A DNA stretch of 64,000 nucleotides. It comes from Candolleomyces eurysporus. Taxonomy: Eukaryota; Basidiomycota; Agaricomycetes; Agaricales; Psathyrellaceae. The translations under genes and the position numbers were made by a program. Positions 22,061 to 33,357 of the stretch are shown in pieces (positions within the stretch are counted from its first letter, which is position 1; each line of letters begins with the position of its first letter). The notes under the pieces are model-generated. The model did not search any database and was not told where the DNA came from. It was given only the letters and a program-made list of their open reading frames with translations. Location: NCBI GenBank assembly GCA_027579435.1, contig JANBPK010001211.1:1-64000 (forward strand), in the 5' to 3' direction.

Positions 22061-23303
22061 ATGGTTGACACCCTCGACCTTACAAAAGATTTGACTTTCG
22101 ACGACCGATGGGCAATCGGACATGGGGGCTATTCCGACGTGTTCCTTGGAGAAGTCAGCAAGCGGCGCCTGTTTGGTAGCAAAAAAGCTGGAGTGGTAAA
22201 ATCAGTTTCTTTCATCCATCGCGGAAAGACCCCTTCTCTTGACGATCTGACACCGTCCGAAAACCATTTTGCAGCAACAAGTCGCTATCAAAGCATTCCG
22301 CGCATTTACAAATCAACAGACAGACTGGGAGAGAGCGAAGAAGGTAGGCTGTCGTACTTGGATTATGACGTCCGTCGGTGCTTACTGTTTGACTTCAGAG
22401 ACTGAACCGAGAGATGTATGTATGGCGACGCCTACGTCACCCTAATATCGCCGAATTTTATGGTGTGGCGCTTCAGTTTGACATTCGGCCTTGCATCGTG
22501 ATGAAGTGGTATAAGAACGGTACTGCACGCGAGTATCTGAAGACCTATCCAGAATATCGGATGGCAATGGTAGGAATTCTCTCCTGCTCAGTTCATTTGG
22601 AACGGTGATCCTGAGATCGACTGCCGACAGGTCAGGGATATCGCTTTAGGCCTTGTGTATTTGCACACCTTCCAGCCACCGATCGTACATGGGGACCTAA
22701 AAGGGGTCAGCTGCATATCCTTTTTGACATGGAATTGCCCAAATACTGATTATGACATTTTCCAGTGCAACGCGCTGGTGACAGATGACGGGCAGGCTGT
22801 CCTTGCTGACTTTAGTTTATCCAAGGCGATTGAGGAGCTTACGGAGCCAACTGGCTTCACTACCTCCGGTCATGGCGGTAACGTACGCTGGATAGCACCT
22901 GAGCTGCTGTTCGACCAAGCGGAGGACGAGAAAGGAGAACTCGACGAAAACTACGCTACTCGGACCCGGAAGTCGGATGTATGGTCCTTCGGCTGTGTTG
23001 CGTATGAGGTACGTGCAACAAGATTTTCCAGGTTTGTCAAAGTCTGAGCAAATGGCACTGTAGCTGCTTACAGATAGGGATCCATACCCGGACGATCGGT
23101 TTGACTGGAACGTGAACCATTCTATTAACAACCGTCTTTTACCGCTGAGCAGGAAGCCGGGCGGTCCTGACCAGTGGTTGAAGGCCTCCACAGATCTTTA
23201 TGGAATCCTCCGAGATTGTTGGTCCTTTGACCCTGGACGGCGCCCACAAATGCAGGCTGTGTGTGATCGACTGTTTCAGGTGAAGATGAAGGATGATAAT
23301 TAG
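22061..23303 (+). CDS. Mushroom-type tyrosine-kinase-like (TKL) protein kinase
   Basis: About 320 residues; at least six introns. Predicted protein Ser/Thr kinase. Visible landmarks: glycine loop IGHGGYSDVFLGE; VAIK lysine at the start of exon 2 (QQVAIKAFRAF, after intron 22196-22268); hinge CIVMKWYKNG; catalytic loop HGDLKG-CNALV, split by an intron; metal motif written LADFSLSK instead of DFG; GGNVRWIAPELL activation segment; DVWSFGCVAYE-LL and DPGRRPQM near the end. HGDLKG in place of HRDLK is usual in the expanded basidiomycete TKL group; DFS in place of DFG is less usual, but the Asp is kept, so activity is plausible. No extra domain is present; the substrate is unknown. Start: the ATG at 22061, since the frame upstream has only a TTG. 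The end at 23303 is the first in-frame stop; a downstream frame (23367-23765) might be an alternative C-terminus. Confidence 0.85.
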
Positions 23304-24028
23304 CACTAGCATACTGCCTCGTACCGTCGCGTGTAATTAGAATTTGACGAGCTTGATCGGAAATATGTGCGCAAAACAACCATTATTGGAATTCGCGATC
23401 CTGGGCTGAGGGCATTTCTCGGACTTCAGCCCGGGGAGAAGCTGTCCGTGCCTTGCGCACCGTCATCCGAGGCAACACCTGCAACAGAGGGCTCGGCTGC
23501 AGCAAGGCTCCCGGGCGAGATGTCCCCGGCAATGAATGTGACAACCAGAATGTCGTGTCACCCCAGGGCCAGAGGAAGGATTGAATGCAGTAGAGCGCGC
23601 TTAGAACGAGACCCAGGTCGATTTGTCCAATCGAAAACGTATCAGCACATGAAGGGAGATCCCCGCTTCGTCACAGAAGGTTCGTTCGAGCTCGAGGCAC
23701 TGGCCAGCTCGTTTTTACCGAATCGGGAGCTTCGCTGTGTCATTGAGCATTTCACAAGGATTTGAACCCCAGAAGCTCAGTCATGGAAGCAGAAAAAAGG
23801 AGCTTTGTCACAAAGCAGAATTGGTAGGAGGAAGAGCTGACTCCGTTTTGCTCCCGTTGAATCAGGACTTAACGGGAGCGAACCGAGCGCGTGCGCCCAG
23901 ACCCTAGCGCAACCGTAATGATGATGATGATGATGATGATGGTGGTCTTATTTATGTTTTATTGACCAGCTGGAACTTGCCTCTATCCATTTCTTCACCC
24001 TTCATTCGCCCGAGTCTGCTTCATTACC
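23304..24028. other. Intergenic with an unassigned open frame
   Basis: A plus-strand frame from 23367 to 23765 (EKLSVPCAPSS..., 132 codons) begins before its ATG with EFDELDRKYVRK, which reads protein-like and follows an ag dinucleotide at 23339. I could not find a donor in the kinase that joins it in frame. It may be a kinase tail, a relic or chance. The remainder is A/G-mixed sequence ending in an (ATG) microsatellite. Confidence 0.35.
23918..23941 (+). repeat. (ATG)8 microsatellite
   Basis: Eight uninterrupted ATG triplets about 90 nt before the tubulin start codon. They are in the upstream region, not coding. Confidence 0.95.
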
Positions 24029-26645
24029 ATGCCCTCCTCCCGAGAAATAGTGAATCTTCAGGTATGCAATTCTTCGCTCTTTTGATTTGGGCCCCAGCTA
24101 ATCTGTCGGACTTTCCTGAACAGGTTGGCCAGGCGGGAAACCAGGTCTGTAGAACGCCGATCCTTTGATGCTGGTTGCTGGGAGATGGTATTGATTTCGT
24201 CATTGCTACGCCTGGTTTAGGTTGGAGAAACCTTCTGGAATATGCTCTTAGCTGAGCATGGACTGGATGCCGACGGGGTGAGCGAGTTTCGGACATTTAG
24301 CCATTGCCACGTTTTACAACTCCTTACAGATATATCATGGAACGGACCCAATGCAACTCCAACGCGTATGACAATTCAACCCATCTCCTCCTTTCTTGTT
24401 CAATTAAGTTAGCGCGTAGGTTGGCGTTTACTTCGACGAGGTGGAAAGAACCTCTGGCCCAACAAAATATGTTCCCAGAAGTGTTCAGGTCGATCTTGAG
24501 GCCGGTGTTTGCGGCAAGGTTTGTGTTCCTTGTTCAATGGAGCACACTCAAGCTAACTTGACATTGATGACTTTTAGATAAAAAGTGGGAAGCTCGGTGC
24601 GCTTTTCCGTCCTGACACTTTCCTGAATGCCGAGCTTGGTGCCGGCAATAATTGGGCCAAGGGCTGTAAGTGGACCCCAGATTTCAGTGTTCAAGCCGAC
24701 GACTCATGATTCTCTTAGACTACACGGAAGGTATATATGATAATACCCAAAAAATGGAGTGACGTCCAATTCACCCCATTCGACAGGCGCGGAACTTGTG
24801 GATTCCATTTTGGATGTGGTTCGAAAGCAGACTGAAAGCTGTGATGCCCTTCAAGGATTTCAAGTATTACAATCCTTGGGAGGTGGAACCGGTGCTGGTC
24901 TCGGCAGTCTCTTGCTATCGAAACTTAGGGAGGTTAGTCCAGATCCTCGCCGCCGTTATGAGCGTATCTAAATCACTGTGTGCAGGAATACCCTGACAGG
25001 ATGGTTTCCACCTATTCGATCTTCCCTTCCCCAAAGGTTTCGGAAACTGTTGTTGAGGTTAGCTTCGACTCTTTGTCTTACATTGCTTCTTCCATGACTA
25101 ATTTCGATGAAGCCCTACAATGCATTGCTTTCCATCCACCAGCTAGTCGATAACGCAGACCTTACGTTCTGCATTGATAACGAAGCTTTGTACGTCGGGG
25201 TATCAAATTTTTGCACATCGATACTGAGTAACCCTAGGTACGACATCTGTGTGAAGACAATGAAGATTACCAACCCTGAGTTTGACCATCTCAACAACGT
25301 ATGTTCCATCTTCTAGCCATTCGTGTCTCGTCTGTTTTATCTAATATACGTTCTCCAGATAATTGCGAAAGTGATGTGCGGGGTTAGCACCAGTTTGCGA
25401 TTCCCTGGCCAACTCAACGGCGATCTCCGCAAGCTTGGCATGAATTTGATCCCATTCCCTCGTGTGAGAGCAAAACGGCTTTCAAGTTGTCTGGCCGTTT
25501 TCATTGACACAGAATGGTCTCTATGTACAGCTTCACTTCTTGATGCCCAGCTATGCTCCTATGTACAACGCTGCTGCTTCCTCATACGAGAAGAACTCCG
25601 TTGCAGAGCTCACCAAAGCGTACGTACACACTTTCCTTTGTCCTTACTTGCTGTTGATTATTCCCTAGTCTGTTTGACCGCAAGAACCTCCTTGTTGCAT
25701 GTGATCCTCGCTTTGGGTATGGATTCTAGCGCCATTAACGAGATATTCTTCTCACCGTGCCCTCGGCCAGACGCTATCTGACTGCTGCCACTATCTTCCG
25801 CGGTAAAATTGCCTCCAGAGAAGTAAGTTTCTCGACCAGTGAATTGTAGAACGCGATGACATTTGATGAAACTCTAGGCCGAAGTATGTCCATTCGTGGC
25901 ATACGTGATGTTATATGTTAAGCTCAAACCGGCGGTTTAGTATGCTGTTCGTGACCTACAAGTGAAGGACTCTCAACATTTTGTCGAGTAAGTCTTTCGA
26001 GAGCTAGCCTTACTCACGGTGTTCTAACGCCATGTACAGATGGATACCGGACAATGTCTCTGTATCCTTGGTCACGGTGCCTCCCGTTGGTCAAACTCAG
26101 GTAGGGTGATAGAATACTTATTTCTGGCAGAGATCAACCTTCCATTTTTACAGGCTGCCGTCGCTTTGAGCAACTCGACTTCCATCCAAGAGGTCTTCAA
26201 GCGTACCCTGGGAGTCGTAAGTGACATGTCATATGTGATCAAGTGACCTTATCTCACTCGTTTCCAGTTCGCCGCCATGTACAAGCGACGGGCATTCTTG
26301 CACTGGTGAGTGAATTGCCACGCCTCGTTGATTTAGTTCACCTCATTAATCACAAAACAGGTACACTGGTGAAGGAATGGATGTCATGGAATTCTCTGAG
26401 GCGGAGAGTAATATTCAGGACTTGATGTAAGTGTCTCTCTTGTTCATTGGCCACTTGTTGACAATATGCTGACGGATGTTTTCAGCGCGGAATATCAACA
26501 GGTTGGTCTCTTTCCATGATTCCCGACCCCCAAAATGGGTGAAATAATGCTGATGTACTCCTTTTAGTATCAAGAAGCTATTGCAGACGACGAAGGCGGG
26601 GACGAGGAAGAAGCCTACGGAGAAGAAGAAGAGGCTGAACAATAA
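24029..26645 (+). CDS. Divergent beta-tubulin paralogue
   Basis: About 450 residues, split by roughly 18-20 short introns. GTP-binding cytoskeletal subunit. Motifs follow beta-tubulin in order: [51 protein letters not shown], the GTP loop [83 protein letters not shown], and an acidic tail ending EEEEAEQ. Departures from canonical beta-tubulin: three residues inserted in the MREI start (MPSSREIV), GGGTGSG changed to GGGTGAG, DPR(F)GRYLTAAT, and Tyr and Leu at the positions equivalent to 167 and 198. Divergence is spread across the protein but the frame is intact at every splice, so it is probably expressed. Alpha-tubulin was considered and rejected because [17 protein letters not shown] and the tail are beta-type. 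Confidence 0.9.
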
Positions 26646-27152
26646 CGTCCGGCCGCTACCCGATTGCCCTGGAATCTGTTTGGCTCAACCCTCGAGCGAT
26701 CTTTTTGGATAGACCTATTCGTTTCCCCTTCTTATGTTATGTTATGCTCCGCGTCTCAAGATCCAGAGACGAATAATCTATGATTTGATCTTCAAANGCT
26801 TCTTTACCCCGTTCCCTGTTGCCTTCTTCGCATTCACTAAGCGACCGACCTTCTTAATGCAGTCGTCACTAGCTTGTTCGAATTCAACGGTATAACTCTC
26901 CGCCGATAATCTGGGACAAGGCGCTTCTGAATGATCTCAATTACACGGTAGGTACGGCAGCTGACCTCTCCCTCACTCAGACCGTCTCGTGGAGCGGTGC
27001 ACGCGGGTGATATCTAGCTGTTCGACAGCAAGGTGGTTCCCAGGTGTACTCTGGCTATAAATATTGAAAGAAGGGAAGCTAGTCATCAGCCCGACCATTC
27101 ACTCACATTCACGCCCATCTTGACAATTGACAGTCGACAGTCGACAGGGAAG
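26646..27152. other. Intergenic, 507 nt
   Basis: 3' flank of the tubulin gene and promoter of the DUF1479 gene. It contains one N (26797), a GATAATC element near 26906 (a single GATA-type core) and a duplicated GTCGACAG just before the ATG at 27153. A GTTCGAATTC near 26873 resembles a tRNA B box, but no tRNA fold can be built. Confidence 0.4.
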
Positions 27153-28935
27153 ATGGCAGCCCCTACCTCGCAACTACCTCAGCGTTTCGCTCAGATAAAA
27201 CAAGATATAGCAGCCTCCTACCCGGATTTTGAGAAGCGAGCGACCGAGGCCTGGAGAGAGGTCGTTCATGAGCTCAACAAGGCGACGGAGACCATAGGGA
27301 GCCAAGGACCAGATGTGAGCAGAATCCATGACATCTGGTCGTTCACTTCAGATTCTCACCGTCAGCTTCGTCATTCCGCAGTTCATACCACAAGTTAAAT
27401 TTAAGGATTTGGATAGCCTCGATGTCGCGACAATTGAGAATATCAGACGAGTTGGAACAGTTGTGATCAGGGACATCGTTGACGATCCCGATGCCATTAA
27501 ATGGAGAGAAGAATTGAAGACGTTCGTAAAGGAACATCCAGAAGTCGATGGTGGGTTGCTTACGTTCTTGCTGCTTGATGTCTTTGGCGACCCTCATACG
27601 CGCACCACAGGGGTTCCTGACCAGGATAAACAATTCTTCCATTTGTTGTCAGTGAACACCATGTTGTTCACCCATTTCGATACATGTTTACCCCAAATTT
27701 CTGTAGCTGGACAAAGCCGCAAGTACAAGCGCGATCGCACCCTAATTTACTCACTACAACGAAATGGCTCAACCAACTATACCGCTCGGATTCTGACAGC
27801 CCTTCGGCCGAGCTGGATGGGGTGGATTTGTCCACCCCGCTGACCTATGCAGATAGGTTCAGGATCCGACATCCGGGGAAAGCATGGGACCTCCATCCAC
27901 CCCACATTGATGGTGCGTTGAATTAGGCGCCCTTGATCAATGCGGGGAACGCTTCTGACAGAAACATCAGGAGGAACGATCGAACGTTGGGAAGAACCAA
28001 ACTTCCGAAAGTGCTTTGCGGATATCTTTGCAGGGAACTGGAGGAAGCACGATCCTTACGATCTTCGCGGACGGTTGACCGCACGGAGCTCCCTCTATGG
28101 GCGCCCCAATCAGGTTCGAGTCCAAGCCGTTTGCCAAGTCGGTCGAAATTGACGCCCCTTTGATAGTCAACCGTGTTCCGCACATTTCAAGGTTGGCTTT
28201 CCTTGAGGTAAGCCACGAGTTGGAGTATTACGTCGTCATTGTCTTGAGCTCTTGAGCACCACACAGCGAAACTGGGCCAAGTGAGGGAACCCTGAGAGTT
28301 TTCCCGGATGTTCTTCTCTCCAACGCTTATATCCTCCTTCGTCCATTCTTTCGTCCAGCGGCAGCTTTGGGCTCAGCTGACTTACTCGATCCTAACAATT
28401 GGACGTTCGGTACGATTTGAGATCATCTCCACGAGGCTATGTACCCCCACAACTCACACGATGCACACCAGATTTGTCTACTCCAGAGTTTCCCGGTATC
28501 TATCCAAGAGACGGTGGTTATGTTGGACCAAGGCCGACCCCTGACCTGCATCCCCATTTACGATTGGAAACGACAATGACATCAATCCCTAAAGTCTACC
28601 CTGGAGATGCAGTATTTTGGCACTGTGACGTTGTCCACTCTGTGGAGTCTTTCCACACTGGGCTTGAGGATTCAGTTGGTAAGTTGAACCTTTTCTATAA
28701 TACCCCCTAGAATTTTATGACAATTTTGCGATTTTTGGAAGTGATGTACATACCAGCGGTGCCCAGGACTCCAATGAACATGGAGTACGTGGTACGGCAG
28801 CGGGAATGCTTCATTCAGGGGGAACGGCCTTCCGATTTTCCGAAAGGAAGAGGTGAGAAGGAGTGGGGTTCCATCGGTACCGTTGACGATATACTGTCAA
28901 CGATGGGGAAGGTGGCGATGGCCTGGCCTGTGTAA
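27153..28935 (+). CDS. DUF1479 protein (YbiU-like, putative Fe(II)/2-oxoglutarate-type)
   Basis: About 480 residues in about eight exons. DUF1479 proteins (bacterial YbiU) are thought to adopt the cupin fold of Fe(II)/2-oxoglutarate oxygenases; the reaction is unknown. Recognisable blocks: LPQRFAQIKQDIAASYPDFE, VGTVVIRDIVDDPDAIKWRE, WTKPQVQARSHPNL, WLNQLYR, HPGKAWDLHPPHIDGG, IERWEEPNFRKCFADIFAGN, GTLRVFPDVLLSNAYILLRP, GDAVFWHCDVVHSVES, MYIPAVPRTPMN. The HPPHIDGG and HCDVVHSVE motifs supply an H-x-D and a distal H that could be the metal triad. Start: ATG at 27153, after a TATAAATA-like box near 27055. It is the first member of a co-oriented run that includes a permease and two siderophore-synthetase-like genes, but membership is inferred from position only. 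Confidence 0.88.
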
Positions 28936-30607
28936 CGCGATCTAGAGTTGAACTTGAATGTATACTGATTTGCTTGTAAAGACAATGAAATGTCAACGAT
29001 ATCAGCATCCGATACCTATCACAAGGCCAGGTTTACCGTAAGTTGATCATAAGTGAATTCGTGGCTTGTTGGTGGCGGCCACGAGCCCGGGGTTAGTGGG
29101 CGCCCACGTGGGATTCAGACGGAGATCAAAGTATCAAAGACTCCGAAGCACACCAAAATTTTATCGATGATGCGTCCTTGGTCGGTGACTTCCATGACCT
29201 CAACCGTCGACAGGTGAGTTCGCCGTTTCTGAAATTTCCTCTAGTTCTGTTTCCACATCCATGATGAATATCAACCGAAAGCTTTAGGAAGTGCCGTCTA
29301 AATGGGTTCTTCATACTCTTTTGTCGAAACTCGGTTCCCTGACCCCTTTTCTAACCCTTATCCTTTGGTATCTTGGCTCAAATTCTCATCCTACACCTCT
29401 CTCTCTATCTAGGTATCTCTTATCGGTGACATAACACGATTTGTGCATTACAAACCGCGGCTACGACAGACTCCACAAAAACTTCTTGGCCGCAGTGCTG
29501 ACGTCGAAAGGTGTATCATCGACCGACCTATCGCCCTGTGACGACTGTCACACCTTTTACAGTAGGCAATCGATATTGTTTTTACGATTTTCGTCAATAC
29601 AGCTATCTTTGATCTCCAGAAGGCATCACCTCTTTGGGGTGACATTAAACGCGATCTTGCACCGAACATTCATATTTCTTGGCTCGGGGACTTGATATCT
29701 GAGCGATGTACGGGTCCCGTCCGCCCAAGCCCGTCCACCAGACTTGAAATTGCTACACAATCCAAGCACCGTCGTTCCGTCGGCCTGCAGCACGCTGACC
29801 GATCGATACTATTTAGTTCTCCCGATCGCGCCCAGTTTTGCCAAGCTGTGGGCGTTGAACCTGGTGTACCGTGTGGCGAAGTCCATTTCTGGTGCAACTC
29901 TTCTCATCACAAGTAAGATGAATTTTGATGTACATTCTCTCAAGCCTCGCCCGAGCGTCCGAACATCGCCTGGATAGGCCGCCGTTGGCCTCCCGCAAAT
30001 CGCGTGTGGGGTACTCAGCCCTTGGCGTGCGGGGTAACCTGGGGCAAGTTTGCTTGTCAAGTACAGCCCCATACAGCTTCCCATTCCCAACATCATGCCA
30101 TTGACTGGAGTCCTGTAAAGCACGTCTAGTATAGTATGGTGACTCTCACTCGCAGCGGACTCCCGTTATGTTGGAAGCGGCCGACGCTTTTTTGACATGT
30201 CCAGGGTTGTCCCAATTGTGGCGAACAGAACGGAGGTGGAACTACTGGGCCGAGGATATTAATCCGGTATGTCTATCGAGATCTGGTGGGATTTCCTTGC
30301 CACTCGCTCAATGGACCCTTTCAGGCTCTGATGCTGAATTCCAGATGAAACGCATTCGGGGCCACAAATCCAATCTGGCCTAGCAAAAACCACAACCCTT
30401 ATTTTGTGTTGAATTATGGCACGAATAGCTTCCTTGGATCGTAAAGATCGTAAACTCTACCATCTACGGTCATCCGCAACGTGGACAAATGTCACCAGGG
30501 TAAACTGCCAAGGCTTCTCTAAACCCATTTGGAACAGGTAGGTCTCTCTTCAAAAGCCCTCCAACGTTCAGAGTCTCGTTAGGAATCCCCCCAACGGCCT
30601 CTCCAAC
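28936..30607. other. 1.7 kb gap with a probable gene relic
   Basis: No intact gene. 29100-29930 holds protein-like but frame-broken segments (see the pseudogene entry). 30000-30400 contains isolated frames such as CPNCGEQN without splice support. A palindromic CCCACGTGGG (about 29103-29112) is an E-box core. The MFS promoter is at the right end. Confidence 0.4.
29130..29930 (+). pseudogene. Probable relic of a membrane-protein gene, frame-broken
   Basis: Three protein-like stretches occur in order but not in one frame: QNFIDDASLVGDFHDLNRRQ followed by a good donor (gtgagt, about 29212); IFDLQKASPLWGDIKRDLAP with WLGDLISE (29600-29700), preceded by an acceptor-like cag; and, after a frame change near 29745, a hydrophobic YYLVLPIAPSFAKLWALNL stretch (29800-29900). 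The residue pattern suggests a polytopic membrane protein. I cannot name the family. It could also be a working gene with introns I failed to place. Confidence 0.3.
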
Positions 30608-32596
30608 ATGTCCTCTGAGAAGCTCCAGGTTTCCGAGAAAACAGCTGCCCTCGAGACCGACTCGACGACCGAAAAAGGTCAGGTCTCCCTCAAGCATGGC
30701 GATAATTCTTCGTCTTCAGACGTAGAACTCGCCGGCCCAACTTTCGACGAGGCCAGAACCGGTCGGCTGCTTCGCAAGATGGACTGGAACATCGTTCCGT
30801 TCCTCGCACTTCTCTACCTGTATGTTATTTTTATCCCTCTTCTCCACATCCTTTAGCGGTTACCGACGACGCTTGTTATTTTAGACTCTCCTTCTTGGAC
30901 CGCACCAATATTGGAAATGCTCGCCTCGCCAACTTGGAGCGGGACCTCGGCATGGAAGGTCTCGATTACAACGTGCGGAATCTCTCTCTCGTTCTACAGG
31001 TGGATGTTCTGACAGCCTCGTAGATTGCATTGGCAGTCTTCTTCCCTTGGTATGTTGCTGCCGAAATTCCAAGCAACATCATGATGAAGAGGACGAGCCC
31101 CTCGCTCTGGTTGTGCATCATCATGATTGGCTGGGGTCTTTGTGAGTCTTCCGAACACTACGCCGACGTCCAATCACTGACTGCTTCTTTTCTTCTCCAG
31201 GCATGACTCTCATGGGTATTGTAAAGGACTTCACCGGTCTGTTGATCGCTCGTATGGCATTGGGACTCTGCGAAGGCGGTCTCTTCCCTGGTGTAACATG
31301 GTACATCACCCTCTGGTATCGACGACATGAGTGCGGTCTGCGCATGGCCATCTTCTTCTCTGCTGCGACCCTCGCAGGAGCGTTCGGAGGTTTGCTTGCT
31401 CGAGGTATCGCCGAGATGAACGGTGTCGGTGGCCGACCAGGTTGGGCGTGGATCTTCATCCTCGAAGGTCTCTTCACCATTCTCGTCGCCTTCTTTGCTA
31501 AGTGGCTCATCAACGACAACCCCGAGACGTAAGTCGTCGAACATGTTAGTTGGTTACATTCTCTGATCGCCTTCCTACAGAGCGAAGTTCTTGACCACCG
31601 AGGAGCGGACAGAAGTCATCGCTCGTCTCAAGCTTGACCGAAGTGCATTGGCCGACGAGTATCATATCAAGTATCTCAAACACGCCTTGACCGATTGGAA
31701 GATTTGGGTTCACATGCTTATCACCATTGGTAGGTCATTGCATCCGTGTGTAAAGCTACCAACCTCACGCTTTTTTAGGTATCTACACTCCACTCTACTC
31801 GATTTCCCTGTTCTTGCCGACTATTGTGAGAAACATGGGCTATACCAACGAGACGGCCCAGTTGATGAGTGTTCCACCGTATGTTATGGGGTGCATCGCA
31901 ACGATTTCTGGGGGTTGGGCAGCTGATCGGGCGAAGAAGCGAGGCGTCTACATGATGTTCTTCTGTCTCGTCGCAATCCTCGGGTTTGTTATGTTGATTG
32001 CGACGGACACGCCCGCCGTTCAATACGTCGGCACCTTTTTGGCTGTCAGTGGGTGAGTGGTTATCGGCCGCACCATCGTCGACGCTTGGCTGATCTCGAA
32101 ACTCTACAGAATCTACCCTAATGTTCCCATGGGTGTTGCATGGAACGGGAACAATATCGGAGGTGCTACAAAGCGAGCCGTTGGAATCGCTATGCATGTC
32201 GGTGAGTCGTTTGTGCCCAAGTTCACTTGTCCGAGATTTTTCCTGACTTCATTTCGTCAGGATTTGGAAATCTTGGAGGTGTCATCTCTGGATTCGCTTA
32301 TCGCAGTGTCGACGCCCCCAGATATTACTCCGGTCACGGCCTTCTAATTGCCACTGTTTCTATGAGCTTCTGCTTGTGTTTGTTCATGCACCTCTATCTC
32401 GTCCGGGAAAATCGTCGCAGGGATGAGGAGATGAGGGCCAAGGGTCTCACACTCGAAGACTACACCAGCGAGATGAAAGAAGCTGAGCGTGAGCGGGGCG
32501 ATTATGCAACGGTAAGCCGACGCCCTCTTACTCAAGTTGATCGACCATTCAGCTCATCATTATTTCGTTTTCCAGTTCTTCCGCTACACTGAGTAG
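30608..32596 (+). CDS. MFS permease, anion:cation symporter (Dal5/Tna1-like) family
   Basis: About 495 residues, seven or more exons. Plasma-membrane transporter predicted to have 12 helices; the family moves organic anions such as allantoate, nicotinate, biotin or pantothenate. Landmarks: hydrophilic N-tail of about 60 residues; FLDRTNIGNARLANLERDLG after helix 1 (the family's signature loop); VAAEIPSNIMMKRTSPSLWL; ARMALGLCEGGLFPGVTWYI; YRRHECGLRMAIFFSA; GWAWIFILEGLFTILVA; LINDNPETAKFLTTEER loop; GGWAADRAKKRGVYMM; GNNIGGATKRAVGIAM; SGFAYRSVDAPRYYSGHG; and a charged C-tail ending FFRYTE. Substrate cannot be read from sequence. It is not of the 14-helix fungal siderophore-importer (ARN/SIT) type. 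It lies upstream of and co-oriented with the NIS synthetases. Confidence 0.9.
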
Positions 32597-33357
32597 ACGC
32601 CTTCACTCTTGGCTTGGAAGCATGACTTGGCGGTGTCCCCATCTGCAGATGATACGACTCTTTCTGGAGAAATTTCCTTTTGCAGGGCAGGGGATGGCGC
32701 GCCACTTTGTCACGTTCTGTCATTTCTACAAGTAAAACCTGATCTCTTAAGTGTATTTTCCTTGGCATGTCAACATAAGTAGTACGCGCACGATCATATT
32801 CATCCTTACATCAATTTTGTACACATATATTATTGTAGTTTTCTTCTTGCAGTGAACATCTGGAATACGAGCATCTCTTCTATCTCCCTCTCTATGTGTG
32901 ACTTGAGAATCTCGAAGGAACCTCGAAATTTTCGCTCGATTCCTTGGTTCGAGCGGGATGCAAGTACCTTCGGGCGAAGTTGTGGGCGTTAGCGTGGCAA
33001 CATTCACCTATTAGTAATACCCGGACCGAGAATGATCAGGTGGACGAATATCCCTTGTAGCCCGCAACACCTCTCCCTTTTTGATCAAGGGACGCATANT
33101 TTTTTCACTCTCAATCATTGATGCGGGCGAGACTGAAATACTTGAAAACGCCGCCTCACATGAGAGGAAGGGTGGCAAGTTGTTGCAATTGATTTGTCCA
33201 TGTGGTCCAAAATGTGGGAAAGAGACACCAGGAAAGGCGAACTGAGGTAAGCGTTAATTGAGGGGTACTAAAGACCCGCTCAGACTCGAAGTAGCGAACA
33301 TCAGATCCAAGCTTCTCGTCGATCCTCCTTGATTTACCTCATCGCTCATCGCTCGTC
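32597..33357. promoter_or_regulatory. Intergenic upstream of NIS synthetase A
   Basis: 760 nt with one N (33099) beside a T6 run. A CATCAGATCC near 33299 partly matches the fungal iron-repressor GATA consensus ATCWGATAA but lacks the final TAA change (TCC). No TATA box is seen. No gene is visible. Confidence 0.35.

Noticed and set aside
26865..26890. GTTCGAATTC resembling a tRNA B box
   Set aside because: No A box at the right distance and no cloverleaf stems could be paired.
28936..29130. Extension of the DUF1479 protein past 28935
   Set aside because: The family C-terminus ends about here and the frame has a clean stop.
30168..30383. Possible zinc-ribbon gene around CPNCGEQN
   Set aside because: A single CxxC without a partner pair, and a stop within 40 residues; chance is likely.
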